This document shows positions 1 to 5,660 of a DNA stretch of 5,660 nt, piece by piece. The notes beneath the pieces are model-generated. The model did no database searches, had not been told where the DNA came from, and saw only the letters and a program-made list of their open reading frames with translations. This DNA comes from Dehalococcoidia bacterium. Its GTDB lineage: Bacteria; Chloroflexota; Dehalococcoidia; JACPQF01. Position 1 is the stretch's first letter. Every line of letters begins with the position of its first letter. The stretch is from assembly GCA_030650265.1 (NCBI GenBank), contig JAUSEJ010000732.1, positions 1 through 5,660 of the forward strand, written 5' to 3'. The translations under genes were made by a program, and so were the position numbers.

Positions 1-897
1 GGTCAAAAGGTCGAGAACGACGCCGTGGCCTATATTAGGAGCCTGGCGAGCCAGAGGGACCGGAACGCCGATTGGGCAGAGTCGGCTGTACGTGGCAGTG
101 TATCGTCCACCGAGAGCGATGCGCTCCGGCTCAAAGTAATCGACATGGTGGTTCCCGACCTGGATACACTGATGAATAATGTCGACGGGAGAATGATCCA
201 GCTCATCAATGGCTCCACCGTGATTCACAGCAAAGGGATCGAAGTCACTTTCCTCGACCAAAACCTGGTGGAGCGTTTCCTGTACCTGATCAGCGATCCG
301 ACCATCGCCTACCTACTCATGGCAGTCGCTCTTCTCGGCTTAATACTCGAATTGGCCAGTCCCGGGGCTATCTTGCCAGGTCTTGTTGGCGGCGTTTGCT
401 TTGTCTTGGCCCTCTTCGCTCTTGGCATGCTGCCCATCAATCTGACGGGCGTTCTTCTCATCATCCTCGCCTTCGTTCTCTTCATTGCCGAGATTAAAAT
501 AATTAGCCATGGCGTGCTCACGCTTGGCGGCGTGATCTCCCTGGTTGTCGGCTCATTCATGCTGATCGACAACAGCAATTCTGATATGGAGATCTCGCGA
601 CCGGTGATCTTCGCCGTAGTGCTGACCATTACGGCCTTCTTTGTCATCGCCGTGAGGGCAGCCGCTCAGTTGAGGCATCGCCGGCCGCGAACGGGGATTG
701 AAGCCCTTATCGGGAAGACCGGTGTAGCTCGCACGGCGCTGAATCCTTCGGGGATGGTGTTTTTCGACGGAGCGAGATGGACGGCAGTCGCCAGGGGAGA
801 GCCAGTTTTACCCGGCGACACCGTCAAAGTGGTGGCGATTAGCGGCCTCACTTTAGAGGTCGTAGGAATACGGCTGGAAGGAGATTCAAATGTCTGA
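1..897 (+). CDS. nfeD: Long-form NfeD, membrane-bound ClpP-class serine protease (5' end missing)
   Basis: The reading frame is open from base 1, and the first eight codons (GQKVENDA) already match the family, so the GTG at 25 is not the start and the gene begins outside the window. Of 298 visible codons, about 1-75 are the end of the ClpP/SppA-like protease domain, including the family pattern around [20 protein letters not shown] and [10 protein letters not shown]. The lysine at codon 3 fits the position of the catalytic lysine of the Pyrococcus homologue (Ser/Lys dyad); the nucleophile serine would lie upstream. About five hydrophobic segments follow (codons roughly 101-119, 125-144, 149-166, 172-189, 201-222), including the typical [11 protein letters not shown] turn. 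The last 65 or so codons form the soluble OB-fold NfeD domain (ALIGKTGVA to LEVVGI). In this family the protease acts on the partner slipin, whose gene overlaps by 8 bp. The family is certain; the catalytic lysine assignment rests on recalled alignment. Confidence 0.95.
   Translation, partial: GQKVENDAVAYIRSLASQRDRNADWAESAVRGSVSSTESDALRLKVIDMVVPDLDTLMNNVDGRMIQLINGSTVIHSKGIEVTFLDQNLVERFLYLISDPTIAYLLMAVALLGLILELASPGAILPGLVGGVCFVLALFALGMLPINLTGVLLIILAFVLFIAEIKIISHGVLTLGGVISLVVGSFMLIDNSNSDMEISRPVIFAVVLTITAFFVIAVRAAAQLRHRRPRTGIEALIGKTGVARTALNPSGMVFFDGARWTAVARGEPVLPGDTVKVVAISGLTLEVVGIRLEGDSNV
878..883 (+). promoter_or_regulatory. Ribosome binding site of the slipin gene, inside nfeD
   Basis: AAGGAG sits 6 nt before the ATG at 890 and within the last codons of nfeD. 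It fixes the slipin start and supports translational coupling of the two genes. Confidence 0.85.
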
Positions 898-1678
898 CGC
901 GGTTAGCACTCTGGCGTGTGTAGTTGGCGTAGTTGTACTGTTGGTCATCCTGTTCCTGGCCTCGGCGGTCAAGATCGTACAGGAGTACGAGCGGGGCGTC
1001 ATCTTCCGTCTAGGTAGACTGGTGGGAGCCCGGGGACCCGGCCTCTTCCTGATCATTCCCATCATGGAGCGCATGATGAAGGTGGACCTTCGCACTGTCA
1101 CTATGGAGGTTCCACCACAAGAGGTGATTACGAGGGACAACGTCACCGTCAAAGTGAATGCCGTTGTCTACTTCAAGGTTGTGGACTCTGAACGGGCCGT
1201 GGTGAGTGTTCTAGACTACATCCGGGCGACGTCTCAAATTGCCCAGACCACCCTACGTAGCGTTCTCGGCCAATCAGACCTCGATGAGATGCTCTCTCAT
1301 CGGGAGGAAATCAACCAGAAGCTCCAGAAGATAATTGACGAGCAGACCGAGCCCTGGGGCGTAAAGGTCAGCGTGGTCGAACTCAAGGACGTCGAGCTAC
1401 CGCAGTCGATGCAGAGGGCTATGGCTCGCCAGGCTGAAGCCGAACGGGAGAAGCGGGCCAAGATCATCCACGCTGCCGGTGAGTTTGAAGCGTCCCAGAA
1501 ACTGGCCGAAGCGGCCCATGTGTTGGCGGGTGAACCCTCGGCTCTACAGCTCAGGTTCCTCCAGACCCTGACCGAGATTTCCGTGGAGAAGAACTCCACC
1601 ATTATCTTCCCCGTGCCGATCGATATCATTTCGCCTTTCATCGAAAGCTATGCGAAGCAAAGGTTGTTGGGGAAATAG
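890..1678 (+). CDS. Slipin (stomatin/prohibitin-like SPFH membrane protein)
   Basis: This 262-residue protein has the usual length and order of a prokaryotic stomatin. A hydrophobic membrane anchor spans about residues 8-27, followed by the slipin signature [13 protein letters not shown] (32-44) and [10 protein letters not shown] (49-58). The SPFH/Band 7 domain runs to about 175 ([38 protein letters not shown]). A charged helical segment at about 176-212 ([19 protein letters not shown]) is likely to drive oligomerisation. A hydrophobic tail at 235-250 ([16 protein letters not shown]) corresponds to the stretch cleaved by the NfeD-type protease in Pyrococcus. Slipins form membrane-associated oligomers in lipid microdomains; the precise role in bacteria is unclear. 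The ATG at 890 is chosen because AAGGAG (878-883) lies 6 nt upstream and translation is coupled to nfeD by the 8-bp overlap. YbbK/QmcA-type paraslipin is an alternative subclass, but the long NfeD partner favours the stomatin-like slipin group. Confidence 0.96.
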   Translation: MSDAVSTLACVVGVVVLLVILFLASAVKIVQEYERGVIFRLGRLVGARGPGLFLIIPIMERMMKVDLRTVTMEVPPQEVITRDNVTVKVNAVVYFKVVDSERAVVSVLDYIRATSQIAQTTLRSVLGQSDLDEMLSHREEINQKLQKIIDEQTEPWGVKVSVVELKDVELPQSMQRAMARQAEAEREKRAKIIHAAGEFEASQKLAEAAHVLAGEPSALQLRFLQTLTEISVEKNSTIIFPVPIDIISPFIESYAKQRLLGK

Positions 1679-1706
1679 ACCGAACGGTCTTTGATTTGCG
1701 GTTCGG

Positions 1707-1738
1707 AGCAGACGAATCTGCTTTGGCCTCTGCCAAAG
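1707..1738 (+). terminator. Two adjacent small hairpins after the slipin gene, possible weak terminator
   Basis: AGCAGA-CGAA-TCTGCT (1707-1722) and CTTTGGC-CTCT-GCCAAAG (1721-1738) are perfect 6- and 7-bp stems with 4-nt loops, sharing two bases so that they compete or stack. A smaller dyad, AGACCG-AA-CGGTCT (1677-1690), overlaps the slipin stop codon, and CCGAAC (1680-1685) can also pair with GTTCGG (1701-1706). There is no run of Ts after any of them, so intrinsic termination is only a guess. They are the first structures after the operon and could equally stabilise the 3' end of the mRNA. Confidence 0.3.
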
Positions 1739-1752
1739 GCCGGTCCGACGCC

Positions 1753-1868
1753 GTAGGGGCGAATCCTTCCACGGAAGGGTTTGCCCCTTGACATGGACCA
1801 GGTTATGGCCGCGCCCGTTGACGGCCCAATCGGTGGGGGCGTCCTTCCACGGAAGGATTCGCCCCTAC
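1753..1868. repeat. Inverted pair of short palindromic repeats (REP/MITE-like)
   Basis: Copy 1 spans 1753-1789 and copy 2 spans 1833-1868. GTAGGGGCGAATCCTTCC at 1753-1770 is perfectly matched by its reverse complement at 1851-1868 (18/18), with arms 80 bp apart. Each copy is also an imperfect hairpin by itself: in copy 1 GGGGCGAATCCTT pairs with AAGGGTTTGCCCC apart from two positions, and in copy 2 one arm has a 2-nt bulge. Both copies share the core TCCTTCCACGGAAGG (1764-1778 and 1842-1856). There is no ORF or transposase. The form suggests a dispersed non-autonomous element of the REP type; dispersal in the genome cannot be judged from this window. Confidence 0.75.
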
Positions 1869-1953
1869 CTTCGCTCCTCGGTGTCTTGCCCCTATTCGGC
1901 TCGTTCATTCCCCACGAATCAAACGATCTTTCCCACGATGAAAATAACAATAC

Positions 1954-1982
1954 TTGACATGTCCAACAGTTTACTGTATATT
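1954..1982 (+). promoter_or_regulatory. Sigma70-type promoter of the XRE/VIT-vWA unit
   Basis: A perfect -35 box TTGACA (1954-1959), a 17-bp spacer and a -10 box TATATT (1977-1982, one mismatch to TATAAT) predict a start near 1989 and a leader of about 55 nt before the XRE gene. The A-rich stretch at 1938-1953 (GATGAAAATAACAATAC) could act as an UP element. Strong box matches together with overlapping dyads suggest a promoter that is strong by default and held down by a repressor. Confidence 0.85.
1966..1977. promoter_or_regulatory. Putative operator 1 in the promoter spacer
   Basis: ACAGT-TT-ACTGT is a perfect 5-bp inverted repeat with a 2-bp centre, placed between the -35 and -10 boxes and touching the first base of the -10. 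A dimer bound here would block RNA polymerase. The likely ligand is the XRE protein encoded just downstream; this is inferred from position and symmetry only. Confidence 0.6.
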
Positions 1983-1986
1983 ATCA

Positions 1987-1998
1987 ACAGTATAGTGT
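1987..1998. promoter_or_regulatory. Putative operator 2 over the transcription start
   Basis: ACAGT-AT-AGTGT repeats the architecture of the upstream dyad with one base pair of its symmetry broken (AGTGT in place of ACTGT). Its centre is 21 bp from that of operator 1, and the heptamer CAACAGT occurs in both at the same 21-bp offset (1964-1970 and 1985-1991). This is two helical turns, so two dimers would sit on the same DNA face. TACTGT (1972-1977) and ACAGTA (1987-1992) additionally form an inverted repeat across the -10 box. Confidence 0.55.
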
Positions 1999-2043
1999 GT
2001 ATGTCGCATTTACTGGCGCAGACTACGGTCCAAGGAAACGAAT

Positions 2044-2550
2044 ATGAACGATCCGAATCAGCAAGAGCAGTCACAGATCGGTGACATGTTAGCGACACTA
2101 CGAAAGAAGAAGAGGTTTTCGAAGCAGGCGCTGGCGGAGGCGTCCACGGTGAGCGCCACCTATATCGGCCTGATTGAGAGCGGGTTCGACCCCAACTCTG
2201 GCCGGCCGGTCACGCCTTCGGCGAAGATCATCCGGGCTTTGGCGAGAGCCTTAGCAGATGGCGATGGCGAGGAGGAGAGCCATGTCTATGAGCAGATGAT
2301 GACGGCGGTGGGCTACATGGAATCATCCACGGGGGTAGAGGTTCTGGCAGATCAGGCCCCACACCGCCTGGAAGAACAGGCCAGTCCGTATAGTCATGAC
2401 GTGGTGACCTTGCGCGATCCCCGGCTCCGGTCTCACTGTCGTGCCGTGCTCGAGAATTGGGAGGATCTTTCTGCCAACGATCAGGCAGCAGTGCTATCCT
2501 TCCTGAAACTGGTCTACGACAAAAATCGCCTGCAAATAGGCAAGCCTTGA
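2044..2550 (+). CDS. XRE-family helix-turn-helix transcriptional regulator
   Basis: This 168-residue protein has an N-terminal XRE/HTH_3 DNA-binding domain at about residues 11-75: GDMLATLRKKKRFSKQALAEAS, then recognition-helix region VSATYIGLIESG, then PSAKIIRALARAL. The loop FDPNSGRPVTPS between helices is slightly longer than in minimal Cro/C1 proteins, as is common in environmental XRE regulators. Residues 76-95 (EEESHVYEQMMTAVGYM) resemble the segment that ends the domain in such proteins. The C-terminal part (about 120-168, DPRLRSHCRAVLENWEDLSANDQAAVLSFLKLVYD) is helical, perhaps for dimerisation, with no enzyme motif seen. The ATG at 2044 is supported by AAGGA (2032-2036), 7 nt upstream. 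Its own promoter carries twin dyads, so autorepression is likely, and it probably controls the following VIT-vWA gene, 56 bp downstream with no clear promoter between. The DNA-binding class is secure; the target is inferred. Confidence 0.92.
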   Translation: MNDPNQQEQSQIGDMLATLRKKKRFSKQALAEASTVSATYIGLIESGFDPNSGRPVTPSAKIIRALARALADGDGEEESHVYEQMMTAVGYMESSTGVEVLADQAPHRLEEQASPYSHDVVTLRDPRLRSHCRAVLENWEDLSANDQAAVLSFLKLVYDKNRLQIGKP

Positions 2551-2594
2551 TCGTCGGCACAACGAATTAAGAAATCAAGTCCCACACTAATAAT

Positions 2595-2600
2595 AGGAGG
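2595..2600 (+). promoter_or_regulatory. Ribosome binding site of the VIT-vWA gene
   Basis: A full AGGAGG lies 6 nt before the ATG at 2607 and settles that start. It is the strongest Shine-Dalgarno match in the window. The rest of the 2551-2606 gap shows no convincing promoter or terminator, consistent with cotranscription with the XRE gene. Confidence 0.85.
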
Positions 2601-2606
2601 TTAGTC

Positions 2607-5546
2607 ATGTTCAACCCCAGGGCCTTCGAGAATTCTGCTCCGGAAGGCGTTGGCGTCCTCGAGGTCGCCGGCAAAGAAAAGACAGGAAAGCTGAATCGTT
2701 TCATTCCCCTCAAGATGACAATAGTAGGCGGTACGGTGGGCGGTCCATTGGCAGCGATGACCATTACCCACACCTACGGCTACCCGCGCTCCCTCTGTGA
2801 CAAAGTGCTGGAGGCCGTCTACCGGTTCCCGCTGCCGGGCGACGCGGCCGTCACGGGCGTGCTGGTTGCCTTCGGCGACGTGGAGATCCGCGCCGAGCTA
2901 AAAGAACGGAAACAGGCCGAAGAGGACTACGCCGAGGCCAAACGTCAGGGCCGGCAAGCCGCCCTGGTAACCAGGGAGTCGCCCGACGTGTTCACGCTTT
3001 CGGTGGCGGGGATCAAGCCCGATGAGGACGTGACGGTCGAGACGTCGTACGTCCAATTGGCGAAAGCGGAAGGAACAGGCTGGACCCTGCGCGTGCCATT
3101 GACCACTGCCCCCCGGTACGTTCGCGCGGACGAAACGGGCTCCCGTCACGCCTCGGGCCAGCCCTTATTCTCCCTGCGCGACCCGGGCCACAGCTTCTCG
3201 CTCGATATCTTGCTGTCGGAGGCTAGAACGATCGAAAGTCCCACCCATTCTCTGGCTTCTTCTGACGAAGACGGGAGAGTACGGGTGCGCCTGAGAGACG
3301 GTACTGTCATCCCTGATCGGGATTTTGTTCTCCGCTGGGGCGCCCGACAGGAGCGAGAAAGGGCCGCATTGTCCGTCCTCACCTATGAGGATGCGGCGGC
3401 AGGCTATCAGTACTTCCTCGCCCAGGTGGCGCCGCCGGCCAGCGTGAAGAAAGAGAACCTTGTTCCCCGGGAGATCGTCCTCCTCGTGGATCACTCTGGC
3501 TCGATGGAGGGAGACAAGTGGCGGGCAGCAGACCGCGCCGTAAAGAACTTCCTCTCGACACTCACGCCTCAAGACACCTTCGCCCTCGGTTTGTTCCACA
3601 CTACTTGCCAATGGCTCTCCCCTCAGGTGGAGGCGGCGACTCCCGGGGCGCTGAAGAAGGCCGCAAAGTTTCTCGATGATAATCACGACAGCGGCGGCAC
3701 CGAGCTTGGTACAGCGCTAGAACAGGCGCTTGGTCTGCGTCATACGGGAGGGCTCCGCTCCCGTCACGTCCTCGTCATCACCGACGCCCAGGTCAGCGAT
3801 GAAGGCAGGATCCTGCGCCTCTGCGAAGAGGAGACGCGACGAGCCGACCGGCGGCGGATCAGCGTAATCTGCATCGACGCAGCGCCAAACTCTTTCCTGA
3901 CGATCGAGATGGCCCGCGTTGGCGGCGGCGTGGCGAAATTCCTCTCCAGCGATCCGTTGGATAGGGACGTCGCGTCTTCCCTCAACGAATTGTTAGCGGA
4001 CTGGCGCCAACCCGTTGTAACCGGACTGCGCCTTGAGGTCAGTCTCCCCTCCGTTCAGGCCGCCGGTCACCAGACGTTCCCAACAACCCTGTCCGGTTGG
4101 AGCGCCATCGACATCGGCGACCTCCCGGCCGGCAGAGCCACCTGGGTGGCCGGACGGGTCAAACGGGAAGGCAGCGATCCGGTGAAATTCCGCGCCATCG
4201 GGGCGGGCGACATGGTGATTGCCGCCGAGGAGGAGACCAAGATCTCCTCTTTCGCCAACCCGGGCATCAAGGCGCTGTTCGGGGCCGAGCGGGTCCTCGG
4301 TCTCGAGTTCCTGCTGACCTCAGGCCAGGACGTGGATGACACTTTGCAGCGCCTTGGCTACGGGTCCCTGGCCGCGCTATCCCGGCAGGGCAGACGACCA
4401 GTCTATCAGGAGAACCTCACTGTCGATAAGAAACAGACTCTGACCGGATTGCTGGTTGCGGAGTCCCTGGCATACGGCCTCCTGTCGTCCGTGACCGGCT
4501 TCGTGGCCACGCGCACCGAGGCCGGCAAGGTCATAGAAGGCACGGTGCCGGTCGCCAACGCGCTACCCGCCGGTTGGTCCAGCGATTTCGCCTCCCCGGC
4601 GATGGGGACGTCAGGGGCAGGAGCTCCTCAACCGAGTCAAGCTATGGCTTATTCGGTCCTATGTGAGGTGGCTCTCCCGTCTTCGACAGCCATGCCTCGT
4701 CTTCGTCAATCAATCGGCAGAGGGAATTTCCCGCCCCGAGTCGAGGACCTGATCGAGGTCCTCAAGCAGGAACTCGCCAACGTGATGGGGAGAGGGAATA
4801 TCGATCGGCTTCGGCACGAGTTCCTGGTTATCAGGGAACAGTACCATCATTTGGTGAAGGGGAGCCAGGCCCCGACTATCCCGTATTGCATGCCGGTTGA
4901 AGAGGAGGAAACGCCCGACCCGACGCGCCTGAGGGAACAAATCGACCGGCTGATGAACGAGGCCGAGGGACTATGGCACGAGATCGATCGTGAGCTACAG
5001 GAGCTGCAGCGCATCGATCGAGTCAGGCAGGACATCGAGGACCGCAAGGACCAATACACTCGCTTTACGGTCGGAACTATCGATCAACAAAAGCAGTTAG
5101 AACTGACGCAGATGACCGGAGAACTCCGCGGCCTGATGAACGAAGTTGAGGGACTGAAGCGCGAGCTGGATCCCATGCTTCATGACCTTGATTTGCTGAA
5201 CCGCCCGACATCGCCGCTTCGGCTCTTCGCCGGAACGCCGGATTTTCAGAACGGTCATGCCGTGTTGTTTAACGAGCGGGCGCCGGTAGGCGTCTATACA
5301 TGGCTGGAGATAAGGCAACCGGAACCCTTGCAAGACCTGCTTGAAGGACAGGTCAGGATCGCTCTAGCCGTTAGCGGCTTATCCTCCCAATCTCTGGATT
5401 TCCAGTTGAAGGATGTGGTGCTGGCAGAGGGCAAGTATCCCCTTGCCCTTGTCGTCGTGGATGGCGCCAGAATCACCCTTACCCTGGCTGACCGTGACGG
5501 CGCCTGGAGCAAAGCGACGCCCGAAATCGAAGTCTGGTTGACCTAG
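2607..5546 (+). CDS. VIT and von Willebrand factor A domain protein with coiled-coil C-terminal extension
   Basis: This 979-residue protein has no signal peptide or membrane segment, so it is probably cytoplasmic. A VIT (vault/inter-alpha-trypsin) domain occupies about 25-175 with the family signature YRFPLPGDAAVTG (72-84), KQAEEDYAEAKRQGRQAAL (102-120) and PDVFTLSVAGIKP (126-138). A vWA domain spans about 287-465 with an intact metal-ion-dependent adhesion site: DHSGS (D295, S297, S299), T365 in SGGTEL and D393 in ITDAQ. The VIT-family region after it is present (LVAESLAYGLLSSVTGFVATR, 616-636, then VPVANALPAGW). A low-complexity linker (660-680) leads to helical and coiled-coil sequence (about 700-865, with a duplicated segment) and an unassigned C-terminal part (870-979), probably beta-rich. 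VIT-vWA proteins are thought to be metal-dependent protein-binding scaffolds; no enzymatic residues are apparent. Partner and process are unknown. Cotranscription with the XRE gene is likely. Confidence 0.93.
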   Translation: MFNPRAFENSAPEGVGVLEVAGKEKTGKLNRFIPLKMTIVGGTVGGPLAAMTITHTYGYPRSLCDKVLEAVYRFPLPGDAAVTGVLVAFGDVEIRAELKERKQAEEDYAEAKRQGRQAALVTRESPDVFTLSVAGIKPDEDVTVETSYVQLAKAEGTGWTLRVPLTTAPRYVRADETGSRHASGQPLFSLRDPGHSFSLDILLSEARTIESPTHSLASSDEDGRVRVRLRDGTVIPDRDFVLRWGARQERERAALSVLTYEDAAAGYQYFLAQVAPPASVKKENLVPREIVLLVDHSGSMEGDKWRAADRAVKNFLSTLTPQDTFALGLFHTTCQWLSPQVEAATPGALKKAAKFLDDNHDSGGTELGTALEQALGLRHTGGLRSRHVLVITDAQVSDEGRILRLCEEETRRADRRRISVICIDAAPNSFLTIEMARVGGGVAKFLSSDPLDRDVASSLNELLADWRQPVVTGLRLEVSLPSVQAAGHQTFPTTLSGWSAIDIGDLPAGRATWVAGRVKREGSDPVKFRAIGAGDMVIAAEEETKISSFANPGIKALFGAERVLGLEFLLTSGQDVDDTLQRLGYGSLAALSRQGRRPVYQENLTVDKKQTLTGLLVAESLAYGLLSSVTGFVATRTEAGKVIEGTVPVANALPAGWSSDFASPAMGTSGAGAPQPSQAMAYSVLCEVALPSSTAMPRLRQSIGRGNFPPRVEDLIEVLKQELANVMGRGNIDRLRHEFLVIREQYHHLVKGSQAPTIPYCMPVEEEETPDPTRLREQIDRLMNEAEGLWHEIDRELQELQRIDRVRQDIEDRKDQYTRFTVGTIDQQKQLELTQMTGELRGLMNEVEGLKRELDPMLHDLDLLNRPTSPLRLFAGTPDFQNGHAVLFNERAPVGVYTWLEIRQPEPLQDLLEGQVRIALAVSGLSSQSLDFQLKDVVLAEGKYPLALVVVDGARITLTLADRDGAWSKATPEIEVWLT
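4950..5155 (+). repeat. Internal duplication in the coiled coil of the VIT-vWA protein
   Basis: RLMNEAEGLWHEID (residues 781-794) and GLMNEVEGLKRELD (842-855) match at 9 of 14 residues, with conservative changes at others. At DNA level 4950-4972 and 5133-5155 agree at 20 of 23 bases, a 183-bp (61-residue) period. The DNA similarity suggests duplication inside the gene rather than chance heptad similarity, although the sequence between the copies is not visibly duplicated. Confidence 0.6.
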
Positions 5547-5584
5547 CGCCTCGCTCCGCCGAGTCCGCAGGCATCGCAGCCCCT

Positions 5585-5616
5585 CCCTGCCGTCCCTCCA
5601 ACAAGGGACGGCAGGG
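5585..5616 (+). terminator. Hairpin downstream of the VIT-vWA gene, probable terminator
   Basis: CCCTGCCGTCCCT (5585-5597) and AGGGACGGCAGGG (5604-5616) form a perfect 13-bp GC-rich stem with a 6-nt loop (CCAACA), 38 bp after the stop at 5544-5546. The following bases (CCATCATAGTGTTT) contain scattered Ts but no true T-run, so it may be a weak or bidirectional terminator or a palindromic repeat. The remaining bases to the right edge show no gene. Confidence 0.55.
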
Positions 5617-5660
5617 CCATCATAGTGTTTCCAGTCGCCCCAGTCGGCCTTGCGTAGCGA

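Noticed and set aside
25..27. GTG at 25 as the start of the NfeD gene
   Set aside because: The frame is open to base 1, and the preceding codons match the protease family, so the true start is upstream of the window.
1753..1868. CRISPR array
   Set aside because: There are only two units, in opposite orientation and each self-complementary, without spacers of regular length or cas genes.
1648..1950. 100-codon - strand ORF over the slipin 3' end and the repeat pair
   Set aside because: Its sequence is the translated palindromic repeat with no recognisable domain; the open frame comes from low stop density in GC-rich repeats.
1788..2084. 98-codon + strand ORF across the intergenic gap
   Set aside because: It runs through the palindromic repeat, the promoter and the dyads, overlaps the XRE start in another frame, has no ribosome binding site and shows no protein family character.
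2551..2606. Separate promoter for the VIT-vWA gene
   Set aside because: There are TAATAAT-like bases near 2588-2594 but no -35 match at proper distance, and this stretch directly abuts the ribosome binding site.
3165..3686. 173-codon antisense ORF inside the VIT-vWA gene
   Set aside because: It lies opposite a conserved vWA coding region with clear domain motifs on the + strand; the composition is that of an antisense shadow.
4097..4339. 80-codon + strand ORF in another frame of the VIT-vWA gene
   Set aside because: It is an Arg/Gly-rich out-of-frame translation of GC-rich DNA with no start signal. The main frame is continuous, so there is no frameshift to explain.

Overview
The window is a bacterial chromosomal segment with moderately GC-rich coding DNA and good Shine-Dalgarno sites (AAGGAG, AAGGA, AGGAGG) in front of the complete genes. 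All four genes are on the + strand. Nothing fixes the species. The slipin/long-NfeD pair, the short GTAGGGGCGAAT-type hairpin repeat and the style of the XRE regulator would fit an environmental lineage such as Chloroflexota or a deltaproteobacterial-type group, but this is a low-confidence impression.

Region 1 (1-1678) is a membrane-quality-control type operon. The 3' part of a long-form NfeD (membrane-bound ClpP-class serine protease, running off the left edge) overlaps by 8 bp the start of a stomatin/slipin (SPFH) gene. In this widespread pair the NfeD protease partners with, and in Pyrococcus horikoshii cleaves, the slipin. The slipin here keeps the C-terminal hydrophobic stretch that contains the cleavage region in the archaeal protein.

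Region 2 (1679-2043) is a 365-bp gap. It holds a run of small hairpins after the slipin stop, a pair of short palindromic repeat elements in inverted orientation (1753-1868), a plain stretch of about 70 bp, and then a strong sigma70-type promoter (TTGACA-17-TATATT). Two ACAGT-nn-ACTGT-like dyads with centres exactly 21 bp apart lie in the promoter spacer and over the expected transcription start, a typical layout for a repressor site.

Region 3 (2044-5546) encodes a small XRE-family DNA-binding protein and, 56 bp later, a 979-residue VIT-vWA protein with an intact metal-binding (MIDAS) motif, no signal peptide, a coiled coil carrying an internal duplication, and a C-terminal region I cannot assign. 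No clear promoter separates the two genes, so they probably form one autoregulated transcription unit. A 13-bp perfect hairpin (5585-5616) follows.

The NfeD/slipin part is a known system. The most interesting part is the XRE plus VIT-vWA cassette with its two-operator promoter and uncharacterised C-terminal extension. The sequence does not show what it does.
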